64,000 nt of DNA, from assembly GCF_000300815.1 (NCBI RefSeq), contig NZ_AMRX01000006.1:930001-994000 (forward strand), given 5' to 3'. This document shows, piece by piece, positions 18,801 through 25,902 of the stretch. This DNA is from Gayadomonas joobiniege G7. GTDB lineage: Bacteria > Pseudomonadota > Gammaproteobacteria > Enterobacterales > Alteromonadaceae. Position 1 is the first letter of the stretch. The number at the start of each line of letters is the position of its first letter. A program made the translations under genes and the position numbers. The notes under the pieces were generated by a model that did no database searches, was not told the DNA's origin, and saw only the letters and a program-made list of their open reading frames with translations.

Positions 18801-20737
18801 CCTGATGATCGACTTCCCAAAGATAGATTTTCTGTGCCAGCGCTTGTGTTTCTTTTGGGAATAGAAAGCCCCTTGGCTGGCTGTTTAGGCTCTCGTACAG
18901 TAGGTACATGGTTTCCATTTCCTCGGTTGTTATCCAACCAGCCTTGTTTAATTCCTGAATTTCTATTGGTATCTGGTAAATTGGTATCACTTGAATCTCC
19001 CCCATTCATAGCCCATAAATAACCGCCGCGAGTCTTTTCTATAATCGGATTGAATCCCGCTTTGACTGCGTCACGATAAGGCTTAGTGATCTTTAATGCT
19101 TTGAGTGTCTTGTGTGGGGTTCCATCAGATCTACCTACCCATTTTAGGCCATTTTCGGAAAATACTATGTTTTTATCTTCTATCGCTAACGGTTTTTGGC
19201 GAATGCGATCAGCGTTTTCTTGGGCCTGTTGCATTGGTCGTTCATCTTGACCGTAAATAACACCGGTAGTTTTGTCTGGTAAACCTTGTTGTTCATAGTA
19301 TTCGGCATCATTTATTTCAAAGCCTCGACCTAACAGCCCTGAACGTTCGCTGGCGTATTGAGTTGGCGTGTCAGACTCGATGTATTCCCCGTCATAAACA
19401 TATGGTGCTACTCCAAATCCAGTTGCGCTCTCGCCATCAATCGTGCTTATATCTCGGCGAGGAAAGTCACCGCCATCTTGACCGGCTAATTCCACAGCAT
19501 CTATAACGGCTGGTACATTGTTCGGTCTAATATTGTTGTTTGCCAGGTCATCGCCTAAACCAGATAAAGCATATCGACTATTTACGCCTTGGTTTCTTGC
19601 GTAGATTTGTATATCAAAATCTTTATTTGAAAGATCATTGTTAATGTTATTTATTTGCTCTTGGGATAATTCCCCGCTAGCCGTAGCTGACTCACTGTTG
19701 TCTTCATCCAACATATCAACAGAATCACCATTTGCAGCATTTGGCTTATTGAATAATCCAGTGCTGGATTTAATACCACCACCCGCCAGCCCACCGATCA
19801 CACCCTCGGTTATCATTGCGTTAGCCAGTCCCTCTGTTGGGTCAATGGTCTTGTCAACATAATCTCGCATTGTGCTTTGGCTTACATAATGATCGACACC
19901 GCCCTGAATGGCCTCCGTTGGAGCCTCAGCTGCAAAACCGGTCGCAAAGTTTTTGCCTATGTTTCGGGTTTGGCCTTTTAGTATGTTACCTATGATTGAA
20001 TCACCAACGGCAGACATACCTACATTTACGGCCCATAAGGTCGGATCTGTTACAAGCTCTTTATCAACAACGTCTGCTAGCTCCCGCTTGGCTATCTCAA
20101 GCTTGGTGTGATCTGGTAAGGATCTGTATTCTGGATCTATATCAACCTCATTGAATATGGCTTGAAATGCCTCTGAATTGGCGAGTGTTTCAATATCAGT
20201 GTTTAAAACTCGTTCTCTACCGGCATTGCCAGACATACCAGTAGCAGAACCACCACCAACCAAACCCATTGAGCCGACCTGAGTTCCTTTTGCTGTTATC
20301 TCGCTTGCTTTGTTAGCATAACCAACTCCATCAGTGCCCTTTTTTATTGCCCCAAGCTTAGATAGGGCTTTCACACCAACCTTACCGACTAATCCACCAG
20401 CCGGTAAAGTAGCGCCTAATTGGCCTATAGCACTGGCTGTATGTAATCCAACGCCACGTAAACCCATATCTTTCAGAGTTTCACCTTGTAGGGCTTTTTG
20501 ACTTTCGTCAGTCATCGTTAAACGCTGTTCGTTTGCCCAATCATTTAGGCTTTTCCCCCAATCGTCATCAACAAGGTTAGCCAAGCCGCCTGCCGCTTGC
20601 AACGCCCCCATCTGGAACGCATCAACCATATCACCGCCATAGCTAGTGTTTTTATCTGCTTCCAGCTCTTTTCTGCGCTGGATTTGACTCTCAGTCTCAT
20701 CAAATGCTTGAGTAGCTAAGTCTTTATTTATCGGCAT
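9821..20737 (-). CDS. Giant polyvalent phage protein (helicase, methyltransferase, LPD38-like)
   Basis: 3638 residues. Regions in order: a glycine/alanine-rich N terminus (about 30-250) that may insert in membranes; a ParB/sulfiredoxin-like domain with ITGRHRFDLAK (about 724); an SF2 helicase with Walker A GTGTGKT (about 1315), DESQ (about 1408), SATPW (about 1516) and QIEGRTYRVG (about 1816); an N6-adenine methyltransferase with NPPFG (about 2010); two zincin-like repeats with EELxxHKGL (about 2398 and 2642); and an LPD38-like C terminus with LPKPFELG (about 3370). It is the last late gene. Such proteins are thought to be packaged and injected; helicase plus methyltransferase recalls the P1 antirestriction protein DarB. 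Disordered linkers separate the domains, and two of them carry nested frames. Confidence 0.9.
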   Translation of the reverse strand: MPINKDLATQAFDETESQIQRRKELEADKNTSYGGDMVDAFQMGALQAAGGLANLVDDDWGKSLNDWANEQRLTMTDESQKALQGETLKDMGLRGVGLHTASAIGQLGATLPAGGLVGKVGVKALSKLGAIKKGTDGVGYANKASEITAKGTQVGSMGLVGGGSATGMSGNAGRERVLNTDIETLANSEAFQAIFNEVDIDPEYRSLPDHTKLEIAKRELADVVDKELVTDPTLWAVNVGMSAVGDSIIGNILKGQTRNIGKNFATGFAAEAPTEAIQGGVDHYVSQSTMRDYVDKTIDPTEGLANAMITEGVIGGLAGGGIKSSTGLFNKPNAANGDSVDMLDEDNSESATASGELSQEQINNINNDLSNKDFDIQIYARNQGVNSRYALSGLGDDLANNNIRPNNVPAVIDAVELAGQDGGDFPRRDISTIDGESATGFGVAPYVYDGEYIESDTPTQYASERSGLLGRGFEINDAEYYEQQGLPDKTTGVIYGQDERPMQQAQENADRIRQKPLAIEDKNIVFSENGLKWVGRSDGTPHKTLKALKITKPYRDAVKAGFNPIIEKTRGGYLWAMNGGDSSDTNLPDTNRNSGIKQGWLDNNRGNGNHVPTVREPKQPAKGLSIPKRNTSAGTENLSLGSRSSGNDKELTIDDAELTSNDNITGIKTSLASVNELSLSDDIPQFKSGSDSEGVVEPLTGEFDPIGMSPIQVWVRNDGSKEIITGRHRFDLAKRSGVKHIPAQYHYEDRGFTAEDGKRLDAILNIREDKGQVEDYVELFRQDNVTESEAKRYGLLDRSIGRRAYTIANSATTETIEAQRSGRISAAAAETIAQAAPNDDRLQTLGVKAVADDQRSITFAKNLIQAVSTLKRETGSNPEMDDLFGFDGSGIREAEEMAKVASGKQREAKKRLNTIRGAAKNPKVAKEEGIDIKDAEALKARINELSDTAKAWDKWHTNPDLVSQIKTEMNGSEQARTQETSAVTDDGATTDSEQNNSLFREESLPPKQEKPSKLDKAEEALNKQLQGLFGELKEAFNEQKGTLNSGIDPKIAFIVSKIGAVLAAKGVVKFAQWAKQLAKLSKLNGIQHEQIKPYLKSSYGAITSDPERYGLSYDVADNMDLPSQVRSQDIDKILENNNVSTAGKNLEQNSPGRHQGSEHKNNDDVQSNGTEPNSRRTEPTLKKVLRSDSELGVSADDGTLSRARGSDDILNERGNVTGAPNSGSARKSRRGNRDNDTGTQTQREPTAAVEGVTNSLILNTKKSAQRATKLTKWGDSKDIKSSVPILMPAQADDVALIESRFFGKSNPGVGFQNTNGTGTGKTFVGLGLIKRFSQNDKNNSLVLVPNDGIAQQWVKAAKEFFDLDIYLIGQAGLPKTKDPGKGITIATYATLGNNNALIKDREKFELIVADESQNLMGNQQAKETNALKQLRAITNHERGTYTRARAVLSDKIDALNARIDKKYSELLPMRDNAQAAKDEAREYYSKELTALESEIRALGEKFSKQGQFDTKVLFLSATPWPYAKNLDYSEGYLFKYTDFGDKHDGGYDNAFHGHNAFYIQNFGYRWRYHKLNKPGPDVDESLMERTFNQNMKDKGVVGGRTLEVDADYRRDFIKVETAAGEKLDDLIEKWRDHEQTKDGSEYPERPYSDLADELNRAFDYTSKIKLTEAIKAEEAASRALDHIAMGRKVVLFHSYNVGGSFNPIEKVRQAKPDLMARFDAEFPGMSEIDFGYLKRPLDVFADAFGDQVRFYNGTVSDKERKLAKDLFNEDDSGVNVIVVQQEAGEAGISLHDVTGKHQRVLINIGMPVKPTQFIQIEGRTYRVGVKTNAHFENLTTGTAFERSVFANKIAGRASTAENLAMGEFARSLKENISEGYLDASYKPAQIKIGIGGKAKDKPSIIDEWDKAISLYYSNLKRTSSTKSAEGTDYFATPEPLGKKMVEWLQAIPGHRLLEPSVGHAAIGRWFPGTTRNRATEKSFKLTSLAQMNFPGEVDNIAFEDLNTINKFDGVVMNPPFGRGGKLAYDHITKALKHLVNGGRVVSLVPDGPSANKRLNTLLEDDKFENIYQAAEIDLPAGVFERAGTGVKTKIIVLDRFDNPDDAPTTQYVNFSGVKDVKHLFERIKDVEIKERKRPTIDQVDASIYMDTESPVSKNRKGEDQFKIELYGYLPAEVKKIIDTEAIEVFGARPSRDEKIYYVDHPEARGDLAQFIGRTIEEAKESGIEFNFKPPIKKTKIEGEQSNKHFSFSGEKYTTKKGKEFFVSEMRNRQDYDSYKALQELAKEYRGWSRGQKFMFATEDDLTQFNAYAKKFLETKTKFNLETNTRPKGVNLKAAKIALNRFITKYAGLSDINVVVTDESQDKYFEGVPQLIKGAFTADTNTMYLFVQNHDSMDDLRATIQEELIVHKGLDGLTGAKRDEILLAIHDTRKSKSKSITELWAEVDRLYDGYPLDIRAEEFLAKIAHKKLNVIDKYFNKLLSLVHKALVKMGLATNRMTRADMRLVVYRIGNGLKANRSDNSSGKPIKFNLSDGSKPLNLKNQSASSNPIKKHNILFNRSEKEIKVKGVTESEAKAEFTKFNAEFKGLDDEGFEQFITSKKPSELFGPEIAADDNFIKGAFDKNTNRLFVFASNHQSIEDLRRTLREELLIHKGLGVFSEKEISELLYRINSTRDSKDENIQKIWEDVNRNYADKGPIVQAEEFLGKVSQKKIHIPAKYWDRIISAFQKLLRKFGLVKDQITMAEMRVVVSQISAKLQSGKKATNYKYDAEKAVDSDGTRFNRADVLSDALDKLGLGEAEVTSLLDRVKEKWSSFSFSNAKERAKEGVFDSLYGIKKAEDAVGIKTEDSGYVSARLATGIGDTMNAVMFYGAPVWKNGVVARKEGTKGLLEVLGMLDQKQLNHWLAWMAGNRADKLMEEGRENNLTQAEIDELKALNKGNEALFNQVKAEYNKINSATLDLAEEAGLIAPDVRKNYDEEWYVPFFRESEEGDLDAVLSGPLPRSGIANQSGNIQALRGGEQATKDILSNILQRQATLIEASMKNKAMREVAENLNGTEFMQEVALDKFQKDAERKARRQGRSEFVEVRNNGSDTWYRISDPALMRALMQLNIKRTDNPLMKLSRAAKRFLTTGVTLSPDFIVRNFIRDSVHGWMINKDEFKFGKDSYIGMKQTWAKDESTLDLMFAGASFQGGYVHANDPEQAAQQIRRALRKKGLSKSEIDNYLGTIPKNMGEFFEKYRSFSDAMENANRASTYRRAKEAGKSDKVAAFEAKDFMDFSLQGNFKAMQFFVDVLPFFNARMQGLYKLYRAGKAQGDDKLLKVFSKELAMKGSKVAAFSLGLMLLNMDDERYEELPDWDKDANWHFFLGDTHIRLPKPFELGIVFGTVPERMFNFAVGKQNGEDVKRSAVHALVTTMAINPIPQLILPGVESYMNYQIFGGRPIEGFGDQFKRPQDRYSNYTTETAKAMGELFGYSPKKIEHLVQGYAGTLGMYVLGASDMLANSVAVLTGNGEFKVNELDDIRFVRSFIKHGEVGSSYYRERFYELLKDVNAANNQYKTALQERDVEAAKDILEDNKHNFKFRARVNKAHAQMNKLSQQINLLHKAKWMPLKQREKEIDKLSKMRNALAKKVIIEHRYSDE
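16969..17325 (-). CDS. Nested gene inside the giant gene, +1 frame (118 aa)
   Basis: This ORF lies wholly within the giant gene, in its +1 frame. An ATG at 17325 is preceded by GGAGAATAATA, a near-ideal ribosome-binding site. The 118-residue product looks like a normal helical globular protein (LNQILDEQSRRLRKYYDPTV, then REREALTTFLTKEGML and LDEAIAIMILEHRL). In the giant gene's own frame the same DNA encodes a disordered S/N/G/R/T-rich linker. That contrast suggests overprinting or an older gene swallowed by the giant one. It may also be a frame-shifted relic no longer translated. No family was recognised. Confidence 0.5.
   Translation of the reverse strand: MYQLPAKTWNKIAQADIKDLSIKTMMMFNQTELNQILDEQSRRLRKYYDPTVSLAYQQMMVPYREREALTTFLTKEGMLRELQILAVPENLDEAIAIMILEHRLNESQQQQLRELLTA
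18784..18990 (-). CDS. Nested small gene inside the giant gene, +1 frame (68 aa)
   Basis: This ORF is also in the +1 frame of the giant gene and within one of its disordered linkers. A GTG at 18990 has GGGGGAG six bases upstream; an in-frame ATG at 19005 would add five residues but lacks a clear site. The product reads as a compact helical protein (IPIEIQELNKAGWITTEEME, YLLYESLN, then TQALAQKIYLW). The host frame here is S/N/G-rich. Same frame offset and same kind of linker as the nested gene at 16969-17325. Function unknown. Confidence 0.42.
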   Translation of the reverse strand: MIPIYQIPIEIQELNKAGWITTEEMETMYLLYESLNSQPRGFLFPKETQALAQKIYLWEVDHQEMIKN

Positions 20738-20759
20738 TTTAATCTCGCTAGTAAGTGGC

Positions 20760-22079
20760 TTAATATGTCATTGGGTAAGAAGTGCCCAAACCAGTTGTTT
20801 GGTTTCTGGCTTGCCGTATCTTTTCGGCTGCTTTTTGGCTTTTCTGCTCTCGAGTAATTGAATTGATATAGTTTTGATAGGATGCCTCAAGCGCTTCGGG
20901 CGATAGGTTGCGGCCTTGCTGCATTGCTAGTTCTAAAAATCCAATTTTATCGGGATTATCACTTGCCCACGATTTGGCTAGGTTTAATGTTTGTTGTTCT
21001 TGGTGTTCGTTGAATGGGGTTTGACCGGCTTGTTTGAGCAAAGTATCTTTTCTGTAAGACAGTTCAGCAATTCGGTTTTCTATCTGAGCTTTTCGCTCTG
21101 GATCTGGCATCGCTTCGCTGTACGTTATAAGCTCATTTATTTGACTATCAATATCATTGATTGCTGAATATACGTCTTTCGCACCTAGTGCGCTTTCAGT
21201 CCTTGTTCTACTAGGGTTAGCTTTATTGTATGCCATAACACTTCGCTCGGCCGCTTTGGCAACTTCGGCGGCGTTCTTCTTTGCATATAAATCTTCATAA
21301 ACCTTATCTATCGGTATTTCCATCACCCCAGTACCAGGCTTTGAATTACGTCCGTTGTTCACCATTGAATCGTAGTAGGATCCGTCTTCACGGTATGTGC
21401 GCATATGAAGCTTAATTGCTTCTCCGCCTTTAGTTAAAGAGACTTTTGTTATTTCATTGCCCGCAATCGTTCCATAATCTCTTGCTGGCTCGCCCACAGA
21501 CTTTCTTGCCAGTCCACCATAAACTTGATTTATAACGGAAACGTTTGGCATAACACCCGATGATAAATCGTGTATTGCGATGTCTACTGCTTCTGGTTTA
21601 TGTAAGAAACTATAAGCAGGCAAATCACCGTAGTTTTTTAAAAAAGACGAAAAATCATCGCCTAACTTTTTCTTTGCATGGGGATCCAAGTTTTGGTTAA
21701 TCTGCCCCGATGATGGGTCCATAAAACCGGAAAAAATATATTTCCACTTGTCTGCTGCTTCTTTATTTTTTGCTTGTTTTTGAGCTTCACTAAGCTGAAA
21801 TTCTTTTAAAGCCAACGCTGAATTTTGATTTTTCGTTTGAAGGTCATACAAAGCACTTGCTCTTTCATCTGCAACTGCCCTCTTTTGTTTTTGGTAATCG
21901 GCGTTATCCATGTATACATTGTGCCGGTCCATTTGTGCACCATACAAAGCACTGTTTTGATTGTCGATTGTCTCTTGCCGTTTGCGCTGATATTCCATTT
22001 CTTCATCACGCTTTTGACGATCAATTATATTTAAGCCAATTTGATACCCTGTCTGTAAACCTTGAATAACACCAGCCAT
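20760..22079 (-). CDS. Putative internal virion protein
   Basis: A 439-residue protein, largely alpha-helical, with a coiled coil at about 20-130 rich in Q, N, K and A, and another helical segment at about 290-420. It has no signal peptide or catalytic motif. Position between small glycine-rich virion proteins and the giant protein matches internal (ejection) proteins of podoviruses, which form a channel for DNA entry. It starts one base from the end of the upstream small gene. Assignment rests on location and composition only. Confidence 0.62.
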   Translation of the reverse strand: MAGVIQGLQTGYQIGLNIIDRQKRDEEMEYQRKRQETIDNQNSALYGAQMDRHNVYMDNADYQKQKRAVADERASALYDLQTKNQNSALALKEFQLSEAQKQAKNKEAADKWKYIFSGFMDPSSGQINQNLDPHAKKKLGDDFSSFLKNYGDLPAYSFLHKPEAVDIAIHDLSSGVMPNVSVINQVYGGLARKSVGEPARDYGTIAGNEITKVSLTKGGEAIKLHMRTYREDGSYYDSMVNNGRNSKPGTGVMEIPIDKVYEDLYAKKNAAEVAKAAERSVMAYNKANPSRTRTESALGAKDVYSAINDIDSQINELITYSEAMPDPERKAQIENRIAELSYRKDTLLKQAGQTPFNEHQEQQTLNLAKSWASDNPDKIGFLELAMQQGRNLSPEALEASYQNYINSITREQKSQKAAEKIRQARNQTTGLGTSYPMTY

Positions 22080-22318
22080 TAGAACAACTCCGTTAATGCA
22101 TATCCAGCTACAGCACCGACGACCGCCCCAACAGGGCCCCCCACCATTGCCCCTGTTGTAGCACCCCCTATGGTGCCACTCACCTTTTCTGTTTTCTCGG
22201 CACGCTTTAATTGATCGTTTTGCATATTCCGTTGTGTTTCCTGACGGGCACTATTCGACATTAAGCCAAGTGCTTGATTTCGCGTTTGGACACCGCGGCT
22301 CAAAATACCGTAACTCAT
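22079..22318 (-). CDS. Small glycine-zipper virion protein
   Basis: A 79-residue protein. The N-terminal half is polar and helical; the C-terminal half is a glycine-zipper membrane segment (GGATTGAMVGGPVGAVVGAV). Such segments insert into membranes and occur in phage ejection proteins. It is tightly packed between two other putative internal virion genes. Role as part of a DNA-ejection channel is inferred. Confidence 0.6.
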   Translation of the reverse strand: MSYGILSRGVQTRNQALGLMSNSARQETQRNMQNDQLKRAEKTEKVSGTIGGATTGAMVGGPVGAVVGAVAGYALTELF

Positions 22319-22322
22319 GTGT

Positions 22323-22880
22323 TTAAACTCCTGAGAAATTGCTTGTCAAAACTGATCGGCCTGAGCTGCCAGTTAAGATAGAATCTTGTAAATCGCTCGT
22401 TGCCACTCGTGTATTGTTTTTCGCTTGTGCAAGCGCTAAACCGCTTGCTAATTGGTTCTGTCGTTGCTGAGATTGGGATTGCAAAACGCCAGTCGATACA
22501 CCCAAGCGGCTATTCCTAAGCGCCTGTGACATAGCGCGACTGGACTGTGATTTTTTTGCACTAGCTGATATGCGAGATAACTGCTTGTCTAATAACTCAG
22601 TTCCATTTGCTAAACCGAGTAATTGTTTTTCGTACGGTTGGTACCGATTAACATAATCTGCATACTCGGCTTTTACCAATTCGGCTTGAGTTTTTGATGC
22701 ATACTTATCATCGTTCGAATCTATTGTTTTAGGTGTATAGGTGCCGTTTGAAACTCTGAAGTTATCTAGAGATTGCTGGTACTGATGCTGACCAATAAAA
22801 TTTTTTATACCGCTACCATTCGGATCATAGTAATCCTCGGGGTTTGGTTGGGCGCGATAGCTTGATGTGGGATATCCCAT
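22323..22880 (-). CDS. Putative internal virion protein
   Basis: A 185-residue protein with a tyrosine/proline-rich N terminus (about 1-45), a helical middle (about 60-120) and a Q/S/A-rich tail. No family recognised. It shares composition and position with the neighbouring putative ejection proteins and overlaps the upstream gene by one base. Confidence 0.58.
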   Translation of the reverse strand: MGYPTSSYRAQPNPEDYYDPNGSGIKNFIGQHQYQQSLDNFRVSNGTYTPKTIDSNDDKYASKTQAELVKAEYADYVNRYQPYEKQLLGLANGTELLDKQLSRISASAKKSQSSRAMSQALRNSRLGVSTGVLQSQSQQRQNQLASGLALAQAKNNTRVATSDLQDSILTGSSGRSVLTSNFSGV

Positions 22881-23509
22881 TACTTATCACTCCAAGAGGA
22901 CATTATTTCATCACTGTAATCAGCGGCATTAGCTCCCTTAATTTTTTCCGGCTTATTAGAAAAACCGTAAGCCAAAGCGCCACCTAATGCTGCACCAGCT
23001 GCCTCCCCAACCATTTGATTATTGTGAGCCTGATTGATGGCACTATTTTGAGCATATTGTGCTGAACTCGCTGCAACATCTCCCATTCCAGCAATGACTT
23101 CTGCCTCTTTTCCGGTCCCCATCGCCGATATCGCTTTTAACCCACCAATATAACGCTCATTTTGAGTGGCATTAACTCGGGCTTTTGTATCGGTATACGC
23201 GTCTGCTTGTGCCTGACTCATATCATTCTGAGTCGCTTGATATTTCCCGCTGCTAGGGTTAATACCTCCCGCCATCATATTTTTGCTGGCACTTTGAATG
23301 GCAGAAGAAAAACTATTATTAATAGAAACTGATGCCTGATCTGTGGCTTGCTGGAATTGCTTATCGCTACCGATTCGATCTACCTTTTCCATAAAACTGT
23401 TTTCAGCAGGCTTATAAATTTTTTGATAGTCATTCCATTTGTTCATTGCCACTTGAGCCATCGCCTTTTGCTCTGGTGTTTCGTCGATTTCAGTATCACC
23501 GCCGCCCAT
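22880..23509 (-). CDS. Putative internal virion protein with glycine zipper
   Basis: A 209-residue alanine/glutamine/serine-rich helical protein with a C-terminal glycine-zipper segment (GEAAGAALGGALAYGF, about 170-185) that could enter a membrane. The acidic N terminus has DTEIDETPEQ. It overlaps the genes on both sides by one base. It fits the ejection-protein group of podoviruses; no specific family was recognised. Confidence 0.6.
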   Translation of the reverse strand: MGGGDTEIDETPEQKAMAQVAMNKWNDYQKIYKPAENSFMEKVDRIGSDKQFQQATDQASVSINNSFSSAIQSASKNMMAGGINPSSGKYQATQNDMSQAQADAYTDTKARVNATQNERYIGGLKAISAMGTGKEAEVIAGMGDVAASSAQYAQNSAINQAHNNQMVGEAAGAALGGALAYGFSNKPEKIKGANAADYSDEIMSSWSDK

Positions 23510-23880
23510 TAATCTACCTCTTTAGTTAAAACAAACACGTTTTTATGTCTCGATTGAACCTCGAAGCCAAGGCGTTTTGCAGCCCTTAAAACCCCTGCTC
23601 TTCTAGTTTTGAATTTTACGAACCGGCCATCCCCAGACCGCGCAAGATGCTCGAAGTAATTAATGCCATCTATGAATGCACAGCCGTTCGACGCTGCGAA
23701 TTCGATAAACAAACCCAGTCGGCCGTCGTAATCGAATGTTGGATGATAGATAGCGAAGTATGCAGGCTCGTCTATGACGTTTACGCCGGGTTGATTTACC
23801 ATCGCGATAACGCGATTTATACTTTTAAGGTCATGACGGTATGCTTTTGCAAGAGCTGTATAGAAGTTTTTAAATTTCAT
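23509..23880 (-). CDS. Phage protein, unknown (123 aa)
   Basis: The ATG at 23880 is chosen over a TTG at 23895 because the TTG lies at the edge of the terminator hairpin. The protein is mixed alpha/beta with AYFAIYHPTFDYDGRLGLF, a basic patch (KFKTRRAGVLRAAKRLGF) and a VFVLTK end. The layout loosely recalls a small acetyltransferase-like (GNAT) fold, as in some phage virion-region genes, but key motifs are not clear. It heads the internal-virion subcluster after a terminator. Confidence 0.6.
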   Translation of the reverse strand: MKFKNFYTALAKAYRHDLKSINRVIAMVNQPGVNVIDEPAYFAIYHPTFDYDGRLGLFIEFAASNGCAFIDGINYFEHLARSGDGRFVKFKTRRAGVLRAAKRLGFEVQSRHKNVFVLTKEVD

Positions 23881-23893
23881 GGTCCCTAAACGC

Positions 23894-23925
23894 AAAAAGC
23901 CCCTGCATTTCTGCGAGGGGCTTTT
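23894..23925 (-). terminator. Terminator inside the late operon (after tail fibre gene)
   Basis: AAAAGCCCCT/AGGGGCTTTT arms with an 11-base loop, followed on the - strand by a short T-run. It separates the tail-fibre gene (ends 23972) from the internal virion genes and could work on both strands. Confidence 0.75.
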
Positions 23926-23971
23926 ATCTCAATATAGGAAAATACTACCTCAAATTCGGGGGTAGCGCTAG

Positions 23972-25900
23972 TTAATCAAAAATGGTTAAATTTGATACCC
24001 AACTGGTGGCTTTTTTTGTCAATAGTAAATGCTGCTTTTGCTGTGGTACTTTAAACGTCATTTGGTCAAAGTTATCAATGTGCAACTCAACTTTAACGTC
24101 TGTGTTTTTAGGTACATCTACTGATACTTCGTCTAAGTAAATTTCACCTTGCATCGGGTATATAACATCACCGCCGCCAGTCGTTGCAATCACGGTATTA
24201 GACACTCTATCATAGACAAAAACTTCAAATACAAGCTTGCCATCGGGGCCAGATACGTGCTCAACTTTTAATTTGGGAAATACCAATACCCTGTCGACAA
24301 TACTCGCATCCACATCAAATTCCATTAGCTTATACAGACTGACAGCCGTTTGAACTGAGTTATCTATAAAAAATGGAATAACCTGGTTTGTATCCCCCTC
24401 GATACGCTCGGCATAAATACGAGCTGCGATCAATTCATCTGCTAATAAATCCTTAATATGAGTAACCGATATGCCAAGACCAGAACTAAATATCGTATCG
24501 CCATTAGCGTCTCTTACCGTCAATGACTTAGCTAGTACATTACCCAACGAATCGACAGTAAATTTATCGTTTACATTGATGGATCCGCCAGTGATTTCTA
24601 CATTTGTACTTGTTCTACTTACAAACTCGTCAGCAACGACGGTTTCGGCTATTATTTTTTCAACTGCGAGCGTATCAATAAACACGTTGGATAGGTAAAC
24701 ACCGTCCTCAAAATCTGGATCGTTTTTTTTGACACTAAGCAGCGGCTTTGCTGAATCATCGCGAGGATCAATTATCGAAAATGTATCGGCTGAAACAATA
24801 AATTGCGTCTGGTTTCCATCATTATAAAAACCTACGCCACCAATAAGATCGGCTATTTGTGTTTTTACACCCCATTGTGCGGTGAATAAATCTTCAGCAT
24901 TTTCGCCCTTGCTATATGCGACTTGTGCTAATTGCTCTAAAGTTGCACTGCCGCCTTCTGGATTGCTGACAGTATATTGACTAATTGCACGCGCTATCGA
25001 GCCAATTGTATCCTTGTCACTCGCTAAAACCTCAATCAAGTTGGTAATACTGCTTTCTGCTTCTTGGGTTTTGGCGTTTAATTGCTGATTTATAATAGCT
25101 TGTGCTTGCTCGCCATTGGCAATTGCCCTCTGTGTTTCTTTTATTGACGCTTCATTAAAGAGTAATCTTTCCCCTTGATCGTCCAGTGCGGCAAGTGCCT
25201 GCGTATTGCCTAACGACTCCAATTCAAACCGGCTAACAATCCCCTCTATTTTTTGGGATAGAACCGAATCAGGCGGCAAGTTTAGGTTATCAATATCTGC
25301 AATCAGTTGAATGCTATCCCGAAGTGATATGGCCAAATGGCTATTATTTATCTGACCACCAAGCTCATTCAACACAGCATCAACATCCACTGCTGTTTTT
25401 GCATACGCGCCTGCAGTATCATTTAACGCGCTCACCTTGCCATTGGAATTAACGTGCCGAATCCAATAATAATATTCACGGTTTACACCCACACCATCGG
25501 CGTATATAGCTGAAGCACTTCGGTCGATTAGCGTAGCTGAGCCAAAATTATCAGAAGTACTTCTCCAAACTTCCGTATAAGCAAAGTGCTTATTGGTGTT
25601 CGCATCCCATGTTAAAATAATATTGGACCACGCTCCCGTCGCAGCAAAACCAGTCGGTTTAGTCGGTACAGCCGATGAACTTTCCCCTCCTTTCTCTGGC
25701 TCTGAAATCCCGACGACTTTGCCTTTACCAATTCGGACTGAGGCGATATTCAAATCAACAAGTTCACGCAGAGTGACTGCTCGGTCTAATCCGCTCCCAC
25801 GCGAACCCATAAAAGTCTCAACGTTCTGAACTAAAGCTGATAGTGCTTGCTTGTCATTCCCCCTAGGTATACCGGAAAAAGCTTTAGGGTTTCTTGCCAT
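23972..25900 (-). CDS. Tail tip/fibre protein (FN3, gpJ-like C-terminal region)
   Basis: 642 residues. A short N-terminal part (1-70) is followed by a fibronectin type III domain (about 80-170, PTGFAATGAWSNIILTW...YYYWIRHVNSNGKVS), a helical section (about 180-330), and a beta-rich region like the DUF1983-type central tail-fibre module (FYNDGNQTQFIVSADTF, then GGSINVNDKFTVDSLGNV). The last 130 residues form a beta domain. Such modules occur near the C terminus of lambda gpJ-type host-specificity proteins. In this podovirus it is likely the receptor-binding spike or fibre. Confidence 0.75.
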   Translation of the reverse strand: MARNPKAFSGIPRGNDKQALSALVQNVETFMGSRGSGLDRAVTLRELVDLNIASVRIGKGKVVGISEPEKGGESSSAVPTKPTGFAATGAWSNIILTWDANTNKHFAYTEVWRSTSDNFGSATLIDRSASAIYADGVGVNREYYYWIRHVNSNGKVSALNDTAGAYAKTAVDVDAVLNELGGQINNSHLAISLRDSIQLIADIDNLNLPPDSVLSQKIEGIVSRFELESLGNTQALAALDDQGERLLFNEASIKETQRAIANGEQAQAIINQQLNAKTQEAESSITNLIEVLASDKDTIGSIARAISQYTVSNPEGGSATLEQLAQVAYSKGENAEDLFTAQWGVKTQIADLIGGVGFYNDGNQTQFIVSADTFSIIDPRDDSAKPLLSVKKNDPDFEDGVYLSNVFIDTLAVEKIIAETVVADEFVSRTSTNVEITGGSINVNDKFTVDSLGNVLAKSLTVRDANGDTIFSSGLGISVTHIKDLLADELIAARIYAERIEGDTNQVIPFFIDNSVQTAVSLYKLMEFDVDASIVDRVLVFPKLKVEHVSGPDGKLVFEVFVYDRVSNTVIATTGGGDVIYPMQGEIYLDEVSVDVPKNTDVKVELHIDNFDQMTFKVPQQKQHLLLTKKATSWVSNLTIFD

Positions 25901-25902
25901 CG

